DNA from: Limnohabitans sp. WS1
GTDB lineage: Bacteria > Pseudomonadota > Gammaproteobacteria > Burkholderiales > Burkholderiaceae_C
Length of the DNA stretch: 64,000 nucleotides
Direction: 5' to 3'
Assembly: GCF_003063265.1 (NCBI RefSeq)
Contig: NZ_NERU01000016.1
Coordinates: 1-64,000, forward strand
The notes beneath the pieces were generated by a model. It was not told where the DNA came from. It ran no database searches and saw nothing but the letters and a program-made list of their open reading frames with translations. The translations under genes were made by a program, and so were the position numbers. Shown here one piece after another: positions 52,211 through 60,714 of the stretch (positions are counted from its first letter, which is position 1; every line of letters starts with the position of its first letter).

Positions 52211-54427
52211 ATGGCATTTTTTTCGCCATTTTTTTCGTCCAGTTCGCACCGCTTTTCTGAGCGTTTGACTTGCCGCGTCACCCACATCGCCAGTGCCGTG
52301 GCTTATCTGGCCTGGGGCTGCGCCCAAGCTCAAACGCCAGCGGTGAGTGAAATCACCATCACCGGCGCGGCCCCCTCGCAGGTCAGCGGCTTTGGCGATG
52401 TGCCTTTGCGCAAAGCGCCTTTCAGCGCGGTGACCATCGACCAGCAGACCCTGCAAGACATCGGTGCACAACGTGTGTCCGACGCCTTGCGCCTGGACGC
52501 CAGCGTGGCCGACAGCTACAACTCACCCGCCTATTGGGACAGCCTGAGCGTGCGCGGCTACACCTTGGACAACCGCTACAACTACCGCCGCGAAGGCCTG
52601 CCCATTTCGGCCGAAACCATGATCGGCATGGACAACAAAGAACGCATTGAACTGTTCAAGGGCACCAGCGGCATCCAGGCTGGCACCAGTGCACCCGGCG
52701 GTTTGGTCAACTACGTGGTCAAACGTCCGCCCACAGCCAAGGACGAGACCATCCGCTCGGCCAGCGCCAGCTATGGCCCGGGCAAAAACAGCAGCGGCGG
52801 GCTGGACCTGGGTGGCCGCTTTGGCCAAGACCAGGCTTTGGGCTACCGTTTCAACGCCGCCTACGAAGACCTGAACCCGTACATCAAGAACACCGAAGGC
52901 CACCGCAAACTGTTTGCACTGGCCATGGACTGGCGTCTCACGCCCGACAGCCGTCTGGAATGGGAGATCGAACGCAGCGAGCGCCAGCAAATGGGCGTGA
53001 ACGCCTACAGCCTGCTGGCCAACGCCACCGACCCCCTGAACGGCGTGCCCACCCTGCCACCCACCGTGGACGGCACACGCAACATCACGCGCCAAGCTTG
53101 GTCGGTGCCCGGCGTTTTTGCAGGCACCACGGGCACCTTGCGCTTCAAGCAAAACCTCGACGGCGGCTGGCTTTGGACCACGCAATACGGCGCACAACGC
53201 TTGCGCACCGACGACCGTTTGACCTTTGCGTTTGGCTGCACCTTGCCCAACGGTGACTGGATTGGCGACAAGTACTGCAGCAACGGCGGCTTTGACCTGT
53301 ACGACTACCGCAGCGACAACGAGCGCCGCAGCAGCGATGCGCTGCACACCGAACTCAGTGGCCAGCAAACTTGGGCAGGCCTGCGTCACAACCTGAGTCT
53401 GAGTGTGCAGCGCAGCCGATTGCTCGACCGCCCCTCTTTCATGCAAGCCTACAACTGGGCGGGCACCGGCAACATTGACGGCACTTCAGTCAGCCCCGAG
53501 GCCCAGCCCACCCCAAGCGAGCTGAACACCGAGCGCAGCGAATACACCACCGAAGTGGCTCTGCGCAACCGCATTGAACTCAACACACAAACCGCGCTGT
53601 GGCTGGGCATGCGCCACACACAGCTCAACCGCGCCAGCCAACGCACCGACGGCAGCCGAGCCGTGCAGGACCAGCGCAGCTTCAACACCCCATGGCTGGC
53701 TGTGACGCACCAGATCACGCCGGCTTATTCGGTGTATGGCAGTTACGGCGAAGGCATTGAGACCGATGTCGCGCCCAACCGCAGCCGTTACACCAACGCT
53801 GGACAGGCCCTGCCAGCGCTGCGCAGCCATCAAACAGAAATCGGTGTCAAAGGCCAATGGGCCCAAACGCGCTGGCAAGCGAGTGGGTTTGACATCACGC
53901 GTCCCGTATCGGGCGACGAAGGCACTTGCGACGAAGACAACACCTGCACCCGAAAAATCGACGGCCAAGCCCGTCACCGGGGACTGGACTTGTCGGCCGG
54001 CATGACGCATGCCCAGTGGACCTTGGACATGGGTGCCGCCTGGATACAAGCCCTGCGCCAAAACGCCGTGATCGACCCCAGCGTCAACGGCCAACGCGCC
54101 CTGAACGTGCCCCGCATGACGCTTCGCGCCCAAGCCCAATACCGCTTTGCGGCCGTACCCGGCCTGCGCACCAGCTTGCGCCTGAGCCACGAGGCAGAGC
54201 GCCAAGCCACCGAAGACGGCAGCGTTCAATTGCCCGCATGGACCACGCTGGACTGGGCCGTGCACCACGACACGCGCATCCAAGGCACCCGCACCCAATG
54301 GACTTTGGCCGTCGACAACCTGGCCAATCGCCAGTATTGGCGCGAATCGCCCAAACAGTTTGGCCACTATTACCTGTACGCAGGTGCCCCCCGGACGCTG
54401 CGTGTGGCCCTGAAAACCAGTTTTTAA
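52211..54427 (+). CDS. TonB-dependent outer-membrane receptor under TPP control (probable thiamin or thiamin-precursor uptake)
   Basis: The 738-residue protein has a signal peptide ending at AQAQ. The plug domain follows (residues about 60-180; LRKAPFSAVTIDQQTLQDIG, YWDSLSVRGYTLDNRYNYRR, IELFKGTSGIQAGTSAPGG). A 22-strand-type barrel ends in Phe (LRVALKTSF). By family it would be called a siderophore-type receptor. The TPP riboswitch directly in front indicates that it is shut off when thiamin pyrophosphate is plentiful, so the cargo is probably thiamin, its phosphate or a pyrimidine/thiazole precursor. No inner-membrane thiamin transporter is adjacent. Confidence 0.9.
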   Translation: MAFFSPFFSSSSHRFSERLTCRVTHIASAVAYLAWGCAQAQTPAVSEITITGAAPSQVSGFGDVPLRKAPFSAVTIDQQTLQDIGAQRVSDALRLDASVADSYNSPAYWDSLSVRGYTLDNRYNYRREGLPISAETMIGMDNKERIELFKGTSGIQAGTSAPGGLVNYVVKRPPTAKDETIRSASASYGPGKNSSGGLDLGGRFGQDQALGYRFNAAYEDLNPYIKNTEGHRKLFALAMDWRLTPDSRLEWEIERSERQQMGVNAYSLLANATDPLNGVPTLPPTVDGTRNITRQAWSVPGVFAGTTGTLRFKQNLDGGWLWTTQYGAQRLRTDDRLTFAFGCTLPNGDWIGDKYCSNGGFDLYDYRSDNERRSSDALHTELSGQQTWAGLRHNLSLSVQRSRLLDRPSFMQAYNWAGTGNIDGTSVSPEAQPTPSELNTERSEYTTEVALRNRIELNTQTALWLGMRHTQLNRASQRTDGSRAVQDQRSFNTPWLAVTHQITPAYSVYGSYGEGIETDVAPNRSRYTNAGQALPALRSHQTEIGVKGQWAQTRWQASGFDITRPVSGDEGTCDEDNTCTRKIDGQARHRGLDLSAGMTHAQWTLDMGAAWIQALRQNAVIDPSVNGQRALNVPRMTLRAQAQYRFAAVPGLRTSLRLSHEAERQATEDGSVQLPAWTTLDWAVHHDTRIQGTRTQWTLAVDNLANRQYWRESPKQFGHYYLYAGAPRTLRVALKTSF

Positions 54428-54489
54428 ACAGAGGCTTCAAATTTTTCAAAAAACTGCACCTCTTGCCCAAAACTTGCCCAAAAGCACTC

Positions 54490-54495
54490 TATAAT
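54490..54495 (+). promoter_or_regulatory. promoter -10 of the tRNA-Asn gene
   Basis: A perfect TATAAT ends 10 bp before the mature tRNA. TTGCCC hexamers occur twice upstream in a short direct repeat (TTGCCCAAAA), but neither is at ideal spacing. Confidence 0.6.
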
Positions 54496-54505
54496 TTAAA
54501 GCTGT

Positions 54506-54581
54506 TCCTCGATAGCTCAGTCGGTAGAGCGCCGGACTGTTAATCCGTAGGTCCCTGGTTCGAGCCCAGGTCGAGGAGCCA
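54506..54581 (+). tRNA. tRNA-Asn (anticodon GTT)
   Basis: The 76-nt cloverleaf has acceptor TCCTCGA pairing with TCGAGGA, D-arm GCTC...GAGC, anticodon loop CTGTTAA with anticodon GTT, T-loop TTCGAGC, and an encoded CCA end. A -10 precedes it and a strong terminator follows it. Confidence 0.98.
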
Positions 54582-54596
54582 TACAAACTACGACTT

Positions 54597-54619
54597 AGCC
54601 CGCCAAAAGCGGGCTTTTT
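54597..54619. terminator. terminator after tRNA-Asn
   Basis: AGCCCGC (54597-54603) pairs with GCGGGCT (54609-54615), followed by TTTTT. It lies between the tRNA and the convergent amidohydrolase gene. Confidence 0.88.
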
Positions 54620-54682
54620 CGTTTCTGCGGTCGCATGCCTCGTTCTTTCAGACGTTCTTCATGGCATGTCAGTCTGGCGTCT

Positions 54683-55609
54683 TCAGATATCCAAGCGATA
54701 AAACCGGGCAGCATTGCCCACGAAGAAATCATGCTGCTGCTTCTCCGTAAATTCTGAGACCATGTTGGCAACAGAATTGAGCAAGGTCGAAAAATCAACC
54801 CTCAGACCCGCAACAGGAAAGTTGGATGCAAACATGCACCGCTCAATGCCAAAAATGCCGATGGCACGCAGCACAATTTCTTTGTTGGAGGCGTAGTCCC
54901 AAGCTTGGTCTTTCAAACCGAATTCAGAAACTTTGAGGTGTACATGGTGGTGTTTGGCCAAAGCCTCCATGGCTTTGCTCCAGGCCAAAATGCCTTGCGC
55001 ACTTCGATCCCAAGGAAATCCAGTGTGGTTTAAGACGATGGGGGTGTTGGGAAATTGCCGCGCAACTTCAGCCGCTTCATACAGGTGCCAATACGGCACC
55101 CTCAAATCCCAGCTAAGACCGTATTGTTCTAAGCGTGAATACCCTTCTAGCCACCTCTTGTCTTGCATGCCCCCAGGCAAATGATTTGTCAAAAGATCGG
55201 GTCTCAAAGTGGTCTTGGGTTTGGACCTGATGCCCTTGACCAAGGGAAAAGCAGCCTGCTTTGAAAGGACTTCTGCCGCATTGTCAGTATCAAACCATGC
55301 ATGCGCCACGATGGCTGTGGGAAAACCCGTTTGCGCATGGATATCGGTCAGCCACTGGGTCTCACCAACTTGATCATCTCTGTTCCATTCGGCCTCGCAA
55401 TGCACTGTGGCCAGCACTTCAAAGTCTTGGCTGTCTTGCAAATAGTCTTTGTATAAATAATTGCGCTTGATGCCATCGTAATTACCCAGGAAGAAGTTGG
55501 GTTCTGGATGGTCATTCAGCCACGGGTAGTCGTTCTTTTCCAAATCCCAAAAGTGATGATGCGCATCAATGAATTGCAGCTTTTTTTTATCAGGATTTGA
55601 TTGCGTCAT
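54683..55609 (-). CDS. amidohydrolase of the lactonase type (COG3618)
   Basis: The 308-residue protein starts at MTQSNPDKKKLQFIDAHHHF. The FIDAHHHFWDLEKNDYPWL opening, HCEAEW, VLNHTGFPW and MFASNFPVAG identify the amidohydrolase_2 family that includes L-fucono- and L-rhamnono-lactonases and pyrone-dicarboxylate hydrolase. It probably hydrolyses a sugar lactone. The gene follows the SAF-domain oxidoreductase by one base on the same strand. With the nearby SDR it suggests oxidation of a sugar to a lactone followed by ring opening. Confidence 0.87.
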   Translation of the reverse strand: MTQSNPDKKKLQFIDAHHHFWDLEKNDYPWLNDHPEPNFFLGNYDGIKRNYLYKDYLQDSQDFEVLATVHCEAEWNRDDQVGETQWLTDIHAQTGFPTAIVAHAWFDTDNAAEVLSKQAAFPLVKGIRSKPKTTLRPDLLTNHLPGGMQDKRWLEGYSRLEQYGLSWDLRVPYWHLYEAAEVARQFPNTPIVLNHTGFPWDRSAQGILAWSKAMEALAKHHHVHLKVSEFGLKDQAWDYASNKEIVLRAIGIFGIERCMFASNFPVAGLRVDFSTLLNSVANMVSEFTEKQQHDFFVGNAARFYRLDI

Positions 55610-55610
55610 G

Positions 55611-57005
55611 TCAGTGAGGAAAGAAGTGTTGATCTTGTGATGATCGAAGTTGATAAAGAATGCTATTTGAATCGATTTCAACATCACTGCAAGTGACAAT
55701 TTTGCCTTTTGGAATGGGGCGCAGCACTTTTGCACCAGCACACAAATAATATGGCAGTGGATTGTCTGGAGACATTGGCTGGGCACCCATGAGTTGATGG
55801 CCTAGGCCTGGTATGACATGCCGAGTGCCAATCTCAAACAACTCACCTACCTCAATTTGGCGCTGCGCCATTGCAATTAAATCGACCACGGGGCGAACAT
55901 CTCGGCCACCACACGATGCCCCAAGTTTGACCGCAGAGAGGATAGACATGGCCGCCTCAGCGCCTAGCAAATGAACCGGGTTGTGAATCAGGACGTATTT
56001 TCCGTTGGGGCAAGTTGGAATGCCCTTGGCCGCAAAAAGCTTTCCAGTTGCGACATCGGGTGCCTCGATCACCACAAAGACACCACCTGCAAAACTGAGC
56101 TCATCGGGACGACGCAAGCAGTTGAACATGTCCACGCGGCCTTGGCCACTGAGAATGCCACCCTCTTCCTTGGGCCTAAAAATACTGGGCAATTCAACGG
56201 TTCTGGCCAGTGGCGCATGCAGGCTTGCGCAATCGGGCAGCAAACCTGTGTGGTTGGCCACGATGCCCATTTCGCAAAGGTCCGGAACTGTTGTCAGTTC
56301 AAATGGAACGCTGGCACGGTTGGCTAAAACGTCCTGCCATGAATAAGGGCCGTTGCGAATAAAGTTTTGACCTATTTCAGTGGAAACCACTGTTTGGCCC
56401 CAGGCTTTCACCTCATTGGTTGCTGGCGTCCATACAAAATCTGATTCGCTGGATTTGCCTGCGGCCATCACCGGCAAACCCAATAACCGGGCCCACTCAA
56501 TCAGTCCAATCAGCAAACTGGGCTGATCACCATCGACTGGAGAGACCACTACATTGTGTTGCTTGGCCAGCCTGGCCAACTCAGCACCCACGACAATCTC
56601 AGCCTCCTTGGTGGCCATGACCACATGCTTGCCAGACTTGATGCACGCCAATGCAGTGGCCGCTGCACTCTCTGGATCACCCGTGGCTTCGAGGACCGCC
56701 TGCAAGGGCAGTTGCGCAAGCCACTCGGCCTGATTGAGAACAACACATCGGTTCTGAGAGATGGCATTTTTAGCGGATTCAAGATCGTGGGCTACAAAAA
56801 TTTGCGCCTGATCGATGCCAGACTGAAGTGCCACTTGGAAGGCTTTTTCAGGTTGTTGGTCGCAGATGGCCACCACCCTCACCCCCTTCATTCGATGAAT
56901 TTGAGAAACAAAGGTGGCCCCAAATTCACCAGCACCGACGAGTCCCACGCCAGATTCAGTGGAGTTGTTCGTAGAAAATTTGTGAAAGACAGACTCAATG
57001 TTCAT
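55611..57005 (-). CDS. NAD(P)-binding homoserine-dehydrogenase-like protein with C-terminal SAF domain (COG4091 type)
   Basis: The 464-residue protein starts at MNIESVFHKF. A Rossmann fold opens with VGLVGAGEFGATFVSQIHRM, followed by VVAICDQQPEKA, LEATGDPESAA and MATKEAEIVVG. The C-terminal part (from about residue 385) is SAF-like (YYLCAGAKVLRPIPKGKIV). This domain pair defines the predicted homoserine-dehydrogenase/SAF family, which often neighbours sugar-acid catabolic genes; the reaction for this member is unknown. Its start faces the GntR gene across a 48-bp gap containing a palindromic operator. Confidence 0.82.
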   Translation of the reverse strand: MNIESVFHKFSTNNSTESGVGLVGAGEFGATFVSQIHRMKGVRVVAICDQQPEKAFQVALQSGIDQAQIFVAHDLESAKNAISQNRCVVLNQAEWLAQLPLQAVLEATGDPESAAATALACIKSGKHVVMATKEAEIVVGAELARLAKQHNVVVSPVDGDQPSLLIGLIEWARLLGLPVMAAGKSSESDFVWTPATNEVKAWGQTVVSTEIGQNFIRNGPYSWQDVLANRASVPFELTTVPDLCEMGIVANHTGLLPDCASLHAPLARTVELPSIFRPKEEGGILSGQGRVDMFNCLRRPDELSFAGGVFVVIEAPDVATGKLFAAKGIPTCPNGKYVLIHNPVHLLGAEAAMSILSAVKLGASCGGRDVRPVVDLIAMAQRQIEVGELFEIGTRHVIPGLGHQLMGAQPMSPDNPLPYYLCAGAKVLRPIPKGKIVTCSDVEIDSNSILYQLRSSQDQHFFPH

Positions 57006-57010
57006 GCTTA

Positions 57011-57028
57011 ATTCTTGCATACAAGAAT
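57011..57028. promoter_or_regulatory. GntR operator, copy 1
   Basis: ATTCTTG-CATA-CAAGAAT is a perfect inverted repeat with 7-bp arms. It lies between the divergent SAF-oxidoreductase and GntR starts. The same motif recurs in front of the TRAP genes at 57824-57840. Confidence 0.85.
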
Positions 57029-57053
57029 AAAGTCTGTCAAACTGAAACAAACC

Positions 57054-57815
57054 ATGAAGAAAAATAAAGTCAACACCCCTACCCCACTGGACAGCCTGTC
57101 GGCTGAAACGAATAAGAGCGCCACTTTGCGCAAAGGGGACATGCATGCCAGCACCGCACAGACCCTGCGCAACTTGATCATTGCTGGTGCCATTGGCCCC
57201 GGTGAAAAATTAAATGAGCGTGAATTGTGCGAGCGCCTCAATGTTTCCAGAACGCCTGTGCGTGAAGCGATCAAAACTTTGGCACAGGAAGGCTTACTCG
57301 ATGTAAACCCCAATCGATCCCCCACCGTCACACGACTGGATGCAGAAGAAACTGCCGCTTTGATTGATGTTGTTTCGGCCATTGAGGCACTTGCAGGCGA
57401 ATTGGCTGCAGCCCGAATTACAGAGGCAGAAACAGCCGAATTGGGCATTCTTCACTACACCATGCTGAAGCATCGTGCCCAAGATCAGCTGCCAGATTAT
57501 TTCAAAGCCAACAAAGCTTTTCACCGCTTGATATTGGAATACTCAGGCAACCCTGTTTTGCTGTGGGTCTGGGATTTGTTGGCACTTCGAATCGATCGCG
57601 CACGATATGCCTCCAACTTGTGGCCTGAACGCTGGGATAAAGCCATGGTTGAGCACGGCGCCATTCTGGAATGCATCAAACAGCACGACAGTTTGGGCGC
57701 TGCAAAGGCCATGAAGTCGCATGTTCAAAATGGACTTTCTATTGTTGTGAAGTCGATTCGCGACCAATCCAACCCCGTCAAAAAGAAAATAAGTGTCCGC
57801 TCGAAGACCACTTGA
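57054..57815 (+). CDS. GntR-family (FCD/FadR-type) transcriptional regulator
   Basis: The 253-residue protein starts at MKKNKVNTPTP; an ATG at 57015 would extend into the operator and is unlikely. The N-terminal winged HTH has GPGEKLNERELCERLNVSRT and TPVREAIKTLAQEGLLDV. The C-terminal FCD ligand domain includes AFHRLILEYSGNP and EHGAILECIKQHD with the metal-binding His residues. It sits in the middle of the cluster and is flanked on both sides by copies of one palindrome, so it should control both arms and itself. The effector is probably the sugar acid handled by the pathway. Confidence 0.93.
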   Translation: MKKNKVNTPTPLDSLSAETNKSATLRKGDMHASTAQTLRNLIIAGAIGPGEKLNERELCERLNVSRTPVREAIKTLAQEGLLDVNPNRSPTVTRLDAEETAALIDVVSAIEALAGELAAARITEAETAELGILHYTMLKHRAQDQLPDYFKANKAFHRLILEYSGNPVLLWVWDLLALRIDRARYASNLWPERWDKAMVEHGAILECIKQHDSLGAAKAMKSHVQNGLSIVVKSIRDQSNPVKKKISVRSKTT

Positions 57816-57823
57816 CGATCAAA

Positions 57824-57840
57824 ATCTTGTATGCAAGAAT
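57824..57840. promoter_or_regulatory. GntR operator, copy 2
   Basis: TCTTG-TATG-CAAGA is the reverse complement of copy 1 except at one edge base. It is placed 21 bp before the start of the TRAP receptor gene. Confidence 0.85.
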
Positions 57841-57860
57841 TATTTGAAAAGGAGACAGAC

Positions 57861-58883
57861 ATGACCGACTCGACGAAACAAACTTTTTCCATCAACAGGC
57901 GCAGCGTTTTGCAAGCAGGGGCTGCCGCGTCCATAGGTTCTATCTGGATACCGGCAAAAGCAGCCGTTGAACTGAGGCTCACCCACCCTGCCGACCCCTC
58001 GCACCCTGTGCACATCGAAGCCGAAAAAATGGTGAAACGCATCAGCGATCGCACCAATGGCGAAGTCAAAATTACAATTTTTCCCAACAACGCACTGGGC
58101 TCACCCGTCGAAACCGCACAGCAAACAAGGCTTGGGGCCATCGACATGATTTTGATGAACCCCTCCAACATCGAGTCCATTTCCAAGCCACTTGGCGTCA
58201 TCAACATTCCTTACCAGTTCGACAGCTATGAGCACGCCCATAAAGCACTCGATGTCACTGGCCGAGCTTGGCTTACCCAACAATTTTCTGCTGTGGGTTT
58301 CAGCTGGATTGCCAACTTTGAGTGGGGCTTCCGCGCTCTTTCCAACAGCCGAAAAGCCATCCGTACCCCAGACGACATCAAAGGCCTGAAGTTGCGGGTG
58401 CCGCCCGAATTGGCCATCAAGTCTGCCTTTGAAGCCTTGGGCGCCAACACCCAAACCATTGCCTTCCAAGAGGTCTACCTGGCGCTTGCCAACAAAACGG
58501 TCGATGGCCAAGACAATCCAATTGGCACCACGTTTGCGGCCAAGTTCTTTGAAGTGCAAAGCCATATTGCACTGACAAAACACATCTACACGTCCATCAT
58601 GCTGGTAGCCAACCAGCGTGCTTGGCAAAACAAGCTCAATGAAGCCCAACGCAAAATTATTTCTGAGGAGGCTACAGTTGCTGGGCAAGCTGCACGCAAA
58701 GCAGTTCGCGAAAAAGAAGAAGAGCAAATTGCAACGATGCAAAAGGCTGGCATTGCGATTACCCGACCCGAGGTGGCGCCCTTCCGCGACAAAATGGCTC
58801 CTGCATACGATGTTTTACGCAAGAGCATCGGTGATGAAAATTGGAACAATTGGTCACGCGCAGTAGCAGCAGCTAAAACCTGA
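57861..58883 (+). CDS. TRAP transporter periplasmic receptor (DctP family)
   Basis: The 340-residue protein starts at MTDSTKQTFSINRRSVLQAG, with AAGGAG 6 bp before the ATG. The Arg-Arg with a hydrophobic stretch ending AKAA suggests Tat-type or Sec export. LRLTHPADPSHPVHIEAEKM, GEVKITIFPNNALGSPVE and LKLRVPPELAIKSAFEALGA are DctP features, including the carboxylate-binding Arg. It binds a carboxylated ligand for the membrane subunits encoded next. The GntR operator lies just upstream. Confidence 0.92.
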   Translation: MTDSTKQTFSINRRSVLQAGAAASIGSIWIPAKAAVELRLTHPADPSHPVHIEAEKMVKRISDRTNGEVKITIFPNNALGSPVETAQQTRLGAIDMILMNPSNIESISKPLGVINIPYQFDSYEHAHKALDVTGRAWLTQQFSAVGFSWIANFEWGFRALSNSRKAIRTPDDIKGLKLRVPPELAIKSAFEALGANTQTIAFQEVYLALANKTVDGQDNPIGTTFAAKFFEVQSHIALTKHIYTSIMLVANQRAWQNKLNEAQRKIISEEATVAGQAARKAVREKEEEQIATMQKAGIAITRPEVAPFRDKMAPAYDVLRKSIGDENWNNWSRAVAAAKT

Positions 58884-58900
58884 TTGAAGTAAGTTCTGCA

Positions 58901-60199
58901 ATGCTTGTAGCGTACATACTTGTTGCGACCTGCATCACCATTCTTTTAGGATTTCCGATTGCAGGCGCATTGGGTCTGATCGCTGGCGTCATCATGATTG
59001 CCACAAGCGGCACAGACTTACTTTTAATTTTTATTCAGCGAACTTACGCAGCCACCACTTCATTTCCGCTGCTGGCCATTCCATTTTTCATATTGGCCGG
59101 CAACTTGATGAATGTGGGTGGCACCACCGAACGCATTTTTGAAGTGGCCAAACTCTTGGTGGGACGCGTTAGAGGTGGTCTAGCCTATGTCAATGTCATT
59201 GGCAGCATGATTTTTGCGGGCATGTCCGGCTCAGCCGTTGCAGACGCAGCAGGGTTGGGCGTTATTGAAATTCGAGCCATGGTCAAGGAGGGGTACAAAG
59301 CCAAATTTGCAGCCACCATCTCTGCAGTATCGGCCACCATTGGACCCATCATTCCTCCCAGCATTCCATTTGTGATTTATGGCAGCTTGGCCAATGTTTC
59401 TGTGGGTGCTTTGTTTTTAGCTGGCATCATTCCGGGCCTTTTGATGGGCATTGGGTTGATGATTGCCATTGGTCTGCAAGCCAAAAAATTGAATTTACCA
59501 GTCTCTCAAGGCGTGAAATTTGGCAGTGAAGCATGGAACACTGTCTTAAAAGCAATTCCTGCACTGGCCCTTCCACCCGCCATTCTGATTGCCATCTTTT
59601 CAGGTGTTGTCACGCCCACTGAAGCGGCTGTTTTGGCAACGGCTTATGCCTTTGTGTTGGGCCAATTTGTGTATCGCGAACTCACCTGGCAAGCTTTGAT
59701 TGACACCGTGTGGGAGTCAGGCAGGCAAACAGCTCAAGTGCTGTTCATCATTGCCATGTCAGCCCCATTTGGTTGGGTTCTGATTCAGCAGCAAGTACCC
59801 AATCAAATTTTGCAGGCCCTCATGAAGCTGTCTGCAGATCCCATCATGATTTTGCTGATCATCAATTTGGTACTGCTGTTTTTGGGCATGTTTCTAGAAA
59901 CAATTGCCATCATGATCATCACGTACCCAATCCTTGCACCTGTGATTGGAGCGATAGGAATTGACCCCATCCATTTTGGTGTGATCATGGTCGTCAACAT
60001 GATGATTGGTTTGGTCACACCCCCCGTTGGACTTTGCTTGTTTGTGGTATCAGGAATTGCAAAGGTGCCCATTGCAGAAATTGTGAGCGAGCTAGCGCCA
60101 TATTTATTCGCCATGGTGGTGGTGCTGGGACTTGTCACGTACATCCCTGGTTTCTCTATGTGGTTGCCGCAATTGTTCGGTTTTGGTCTCATCAAATGA
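58901..60199 (+). CDS. TRAP transporter large permease (DctM family)
   Basis: The 432-residue membrane protein has about twelve hydrophobic segments. GMSGSAVADAAGLGVIEIRAM, PIIPPSIPFVIYGSLANVSVG and VTPPVGLCLFVVSGIAKVP are hallmark DctM segments. It is the sodium-driven translocation subunit. The order here is receptor, large, small subunit, while small before large is more usual. Its stop overlaps the DctQ start (ATGA). Confidence 0.94.
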   Translation: MLVAYILVATCITILLGFPIAGALGLIAGVIMIATSGTDLLLIFIQRTYAATTSFPLLAIPFFILAGNLMNVGGTTERIFEVAKLLVGRVRGGLAYVNVIGSMIFAGMSGSAVADAAGLGVIEIRAMVKEGYKAKFAATISAVSATIGPIIPPSIPFVIYGSLANVSVGALFLAGIIPGLLMGIGLMIAIGLQAKKLNLPVSQGVKFGSEAWNTVLKAIPALALPPAILIAIFSGVVTPTEAAVLATAYAFVLGQFVYRELTWQALIDTVWESGRQTAQVLFIIAMSAPFGWVLIQQQVPNQILQALMKLSADPIMILLIINLVLLFLGMFLETIAIMIITYPILAPVIGAIGIDPIHFGVIMVVNMMIGLVTPPVGLCLFVVSGIAKVPIAEIVSELAPYLFAMVVVLGLVTYIPGFSMWLPQLFGFGLIK

Positions 60200-60702
60200 C
60201 GTACCTCATTCAGCTCGATAAAACGATCGCCTATTTGTTGAAATGGACCGTCATTGCATGTTTCTTGGGTCTGTTTTTGCTATTGGCTTTTGGCATTGTC
60301 CAAAGAAGTTTTCCTGCCATCAGCGTCTCGGGTTACGACGAGCTCATTGACCTTCTGTTCGTTTGGCTGACGTTTGCTGGAACGGCAGCGCTTTGGCGTG
60401 AGGGTTCGCTGTACAGGGTTGGGGCATTTGACAAAATCTGGCGTCCAGCCCTCAGGCGCTTGATTTCCATCGCCATCCATGTGGCCATGCTTTTTTTGCT
60501 TTGGATCTTGGTGTATTTCGGTGCAGATTTTGGCTTTAACTCAGGCGAGACCACGCCCTATCTGCAAGCCAACAAAATTTACTGGTATGTGGCCATACCC
60601 TTGAATGCCTTGCTCATGAGTGTGTACAGCATGGTCGCAATTTTGCGAATTTGTCGAAACCCAGATTTCGTTGAGCATCAAGAAATCAGTACCTTAGGAT
60701 AG
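60196..60702 (+). CDS. TRAP transporter small permease (DctQ family)
   Basis: The 168-residue membrane protein starts at MTYLIQLDKTIAYLL in an ATGA overlap with the large-permease gene. Four hydrophobic helices and the DctQ-typical VSGYDELIDLLFVWLTFAGT and AALWREGSLYRVG are present. It forms the integral complex with DctM. The SDR gene follows by 12 bp. Confidence 0.9.
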   Translation: MTYLIQLDKTIAYLLKWTVIACFLGLFLLLAFGIVQRSFPAISVSGYDELIDLLFVWLTFAGTAALWREGSLYRVGAFDKIWRPALRRLISIAIHVAMLFLLWILVYFGADFGFNSGETTPYLQANKIYWYVAIPLNALLMSVYSMVAILRICRNPDFVEHQEISTLG

Positions 60703-60714
60703 GTGTCCATCCAT

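Noticed and set aside
54506..54700. Genomic-island integration at tRNA-Asn
   Set aside because: No integrase gene and no repeat of the tRNA 3' end near 61.5 kb. Only the composition shift remains, reported separately with a modest score.
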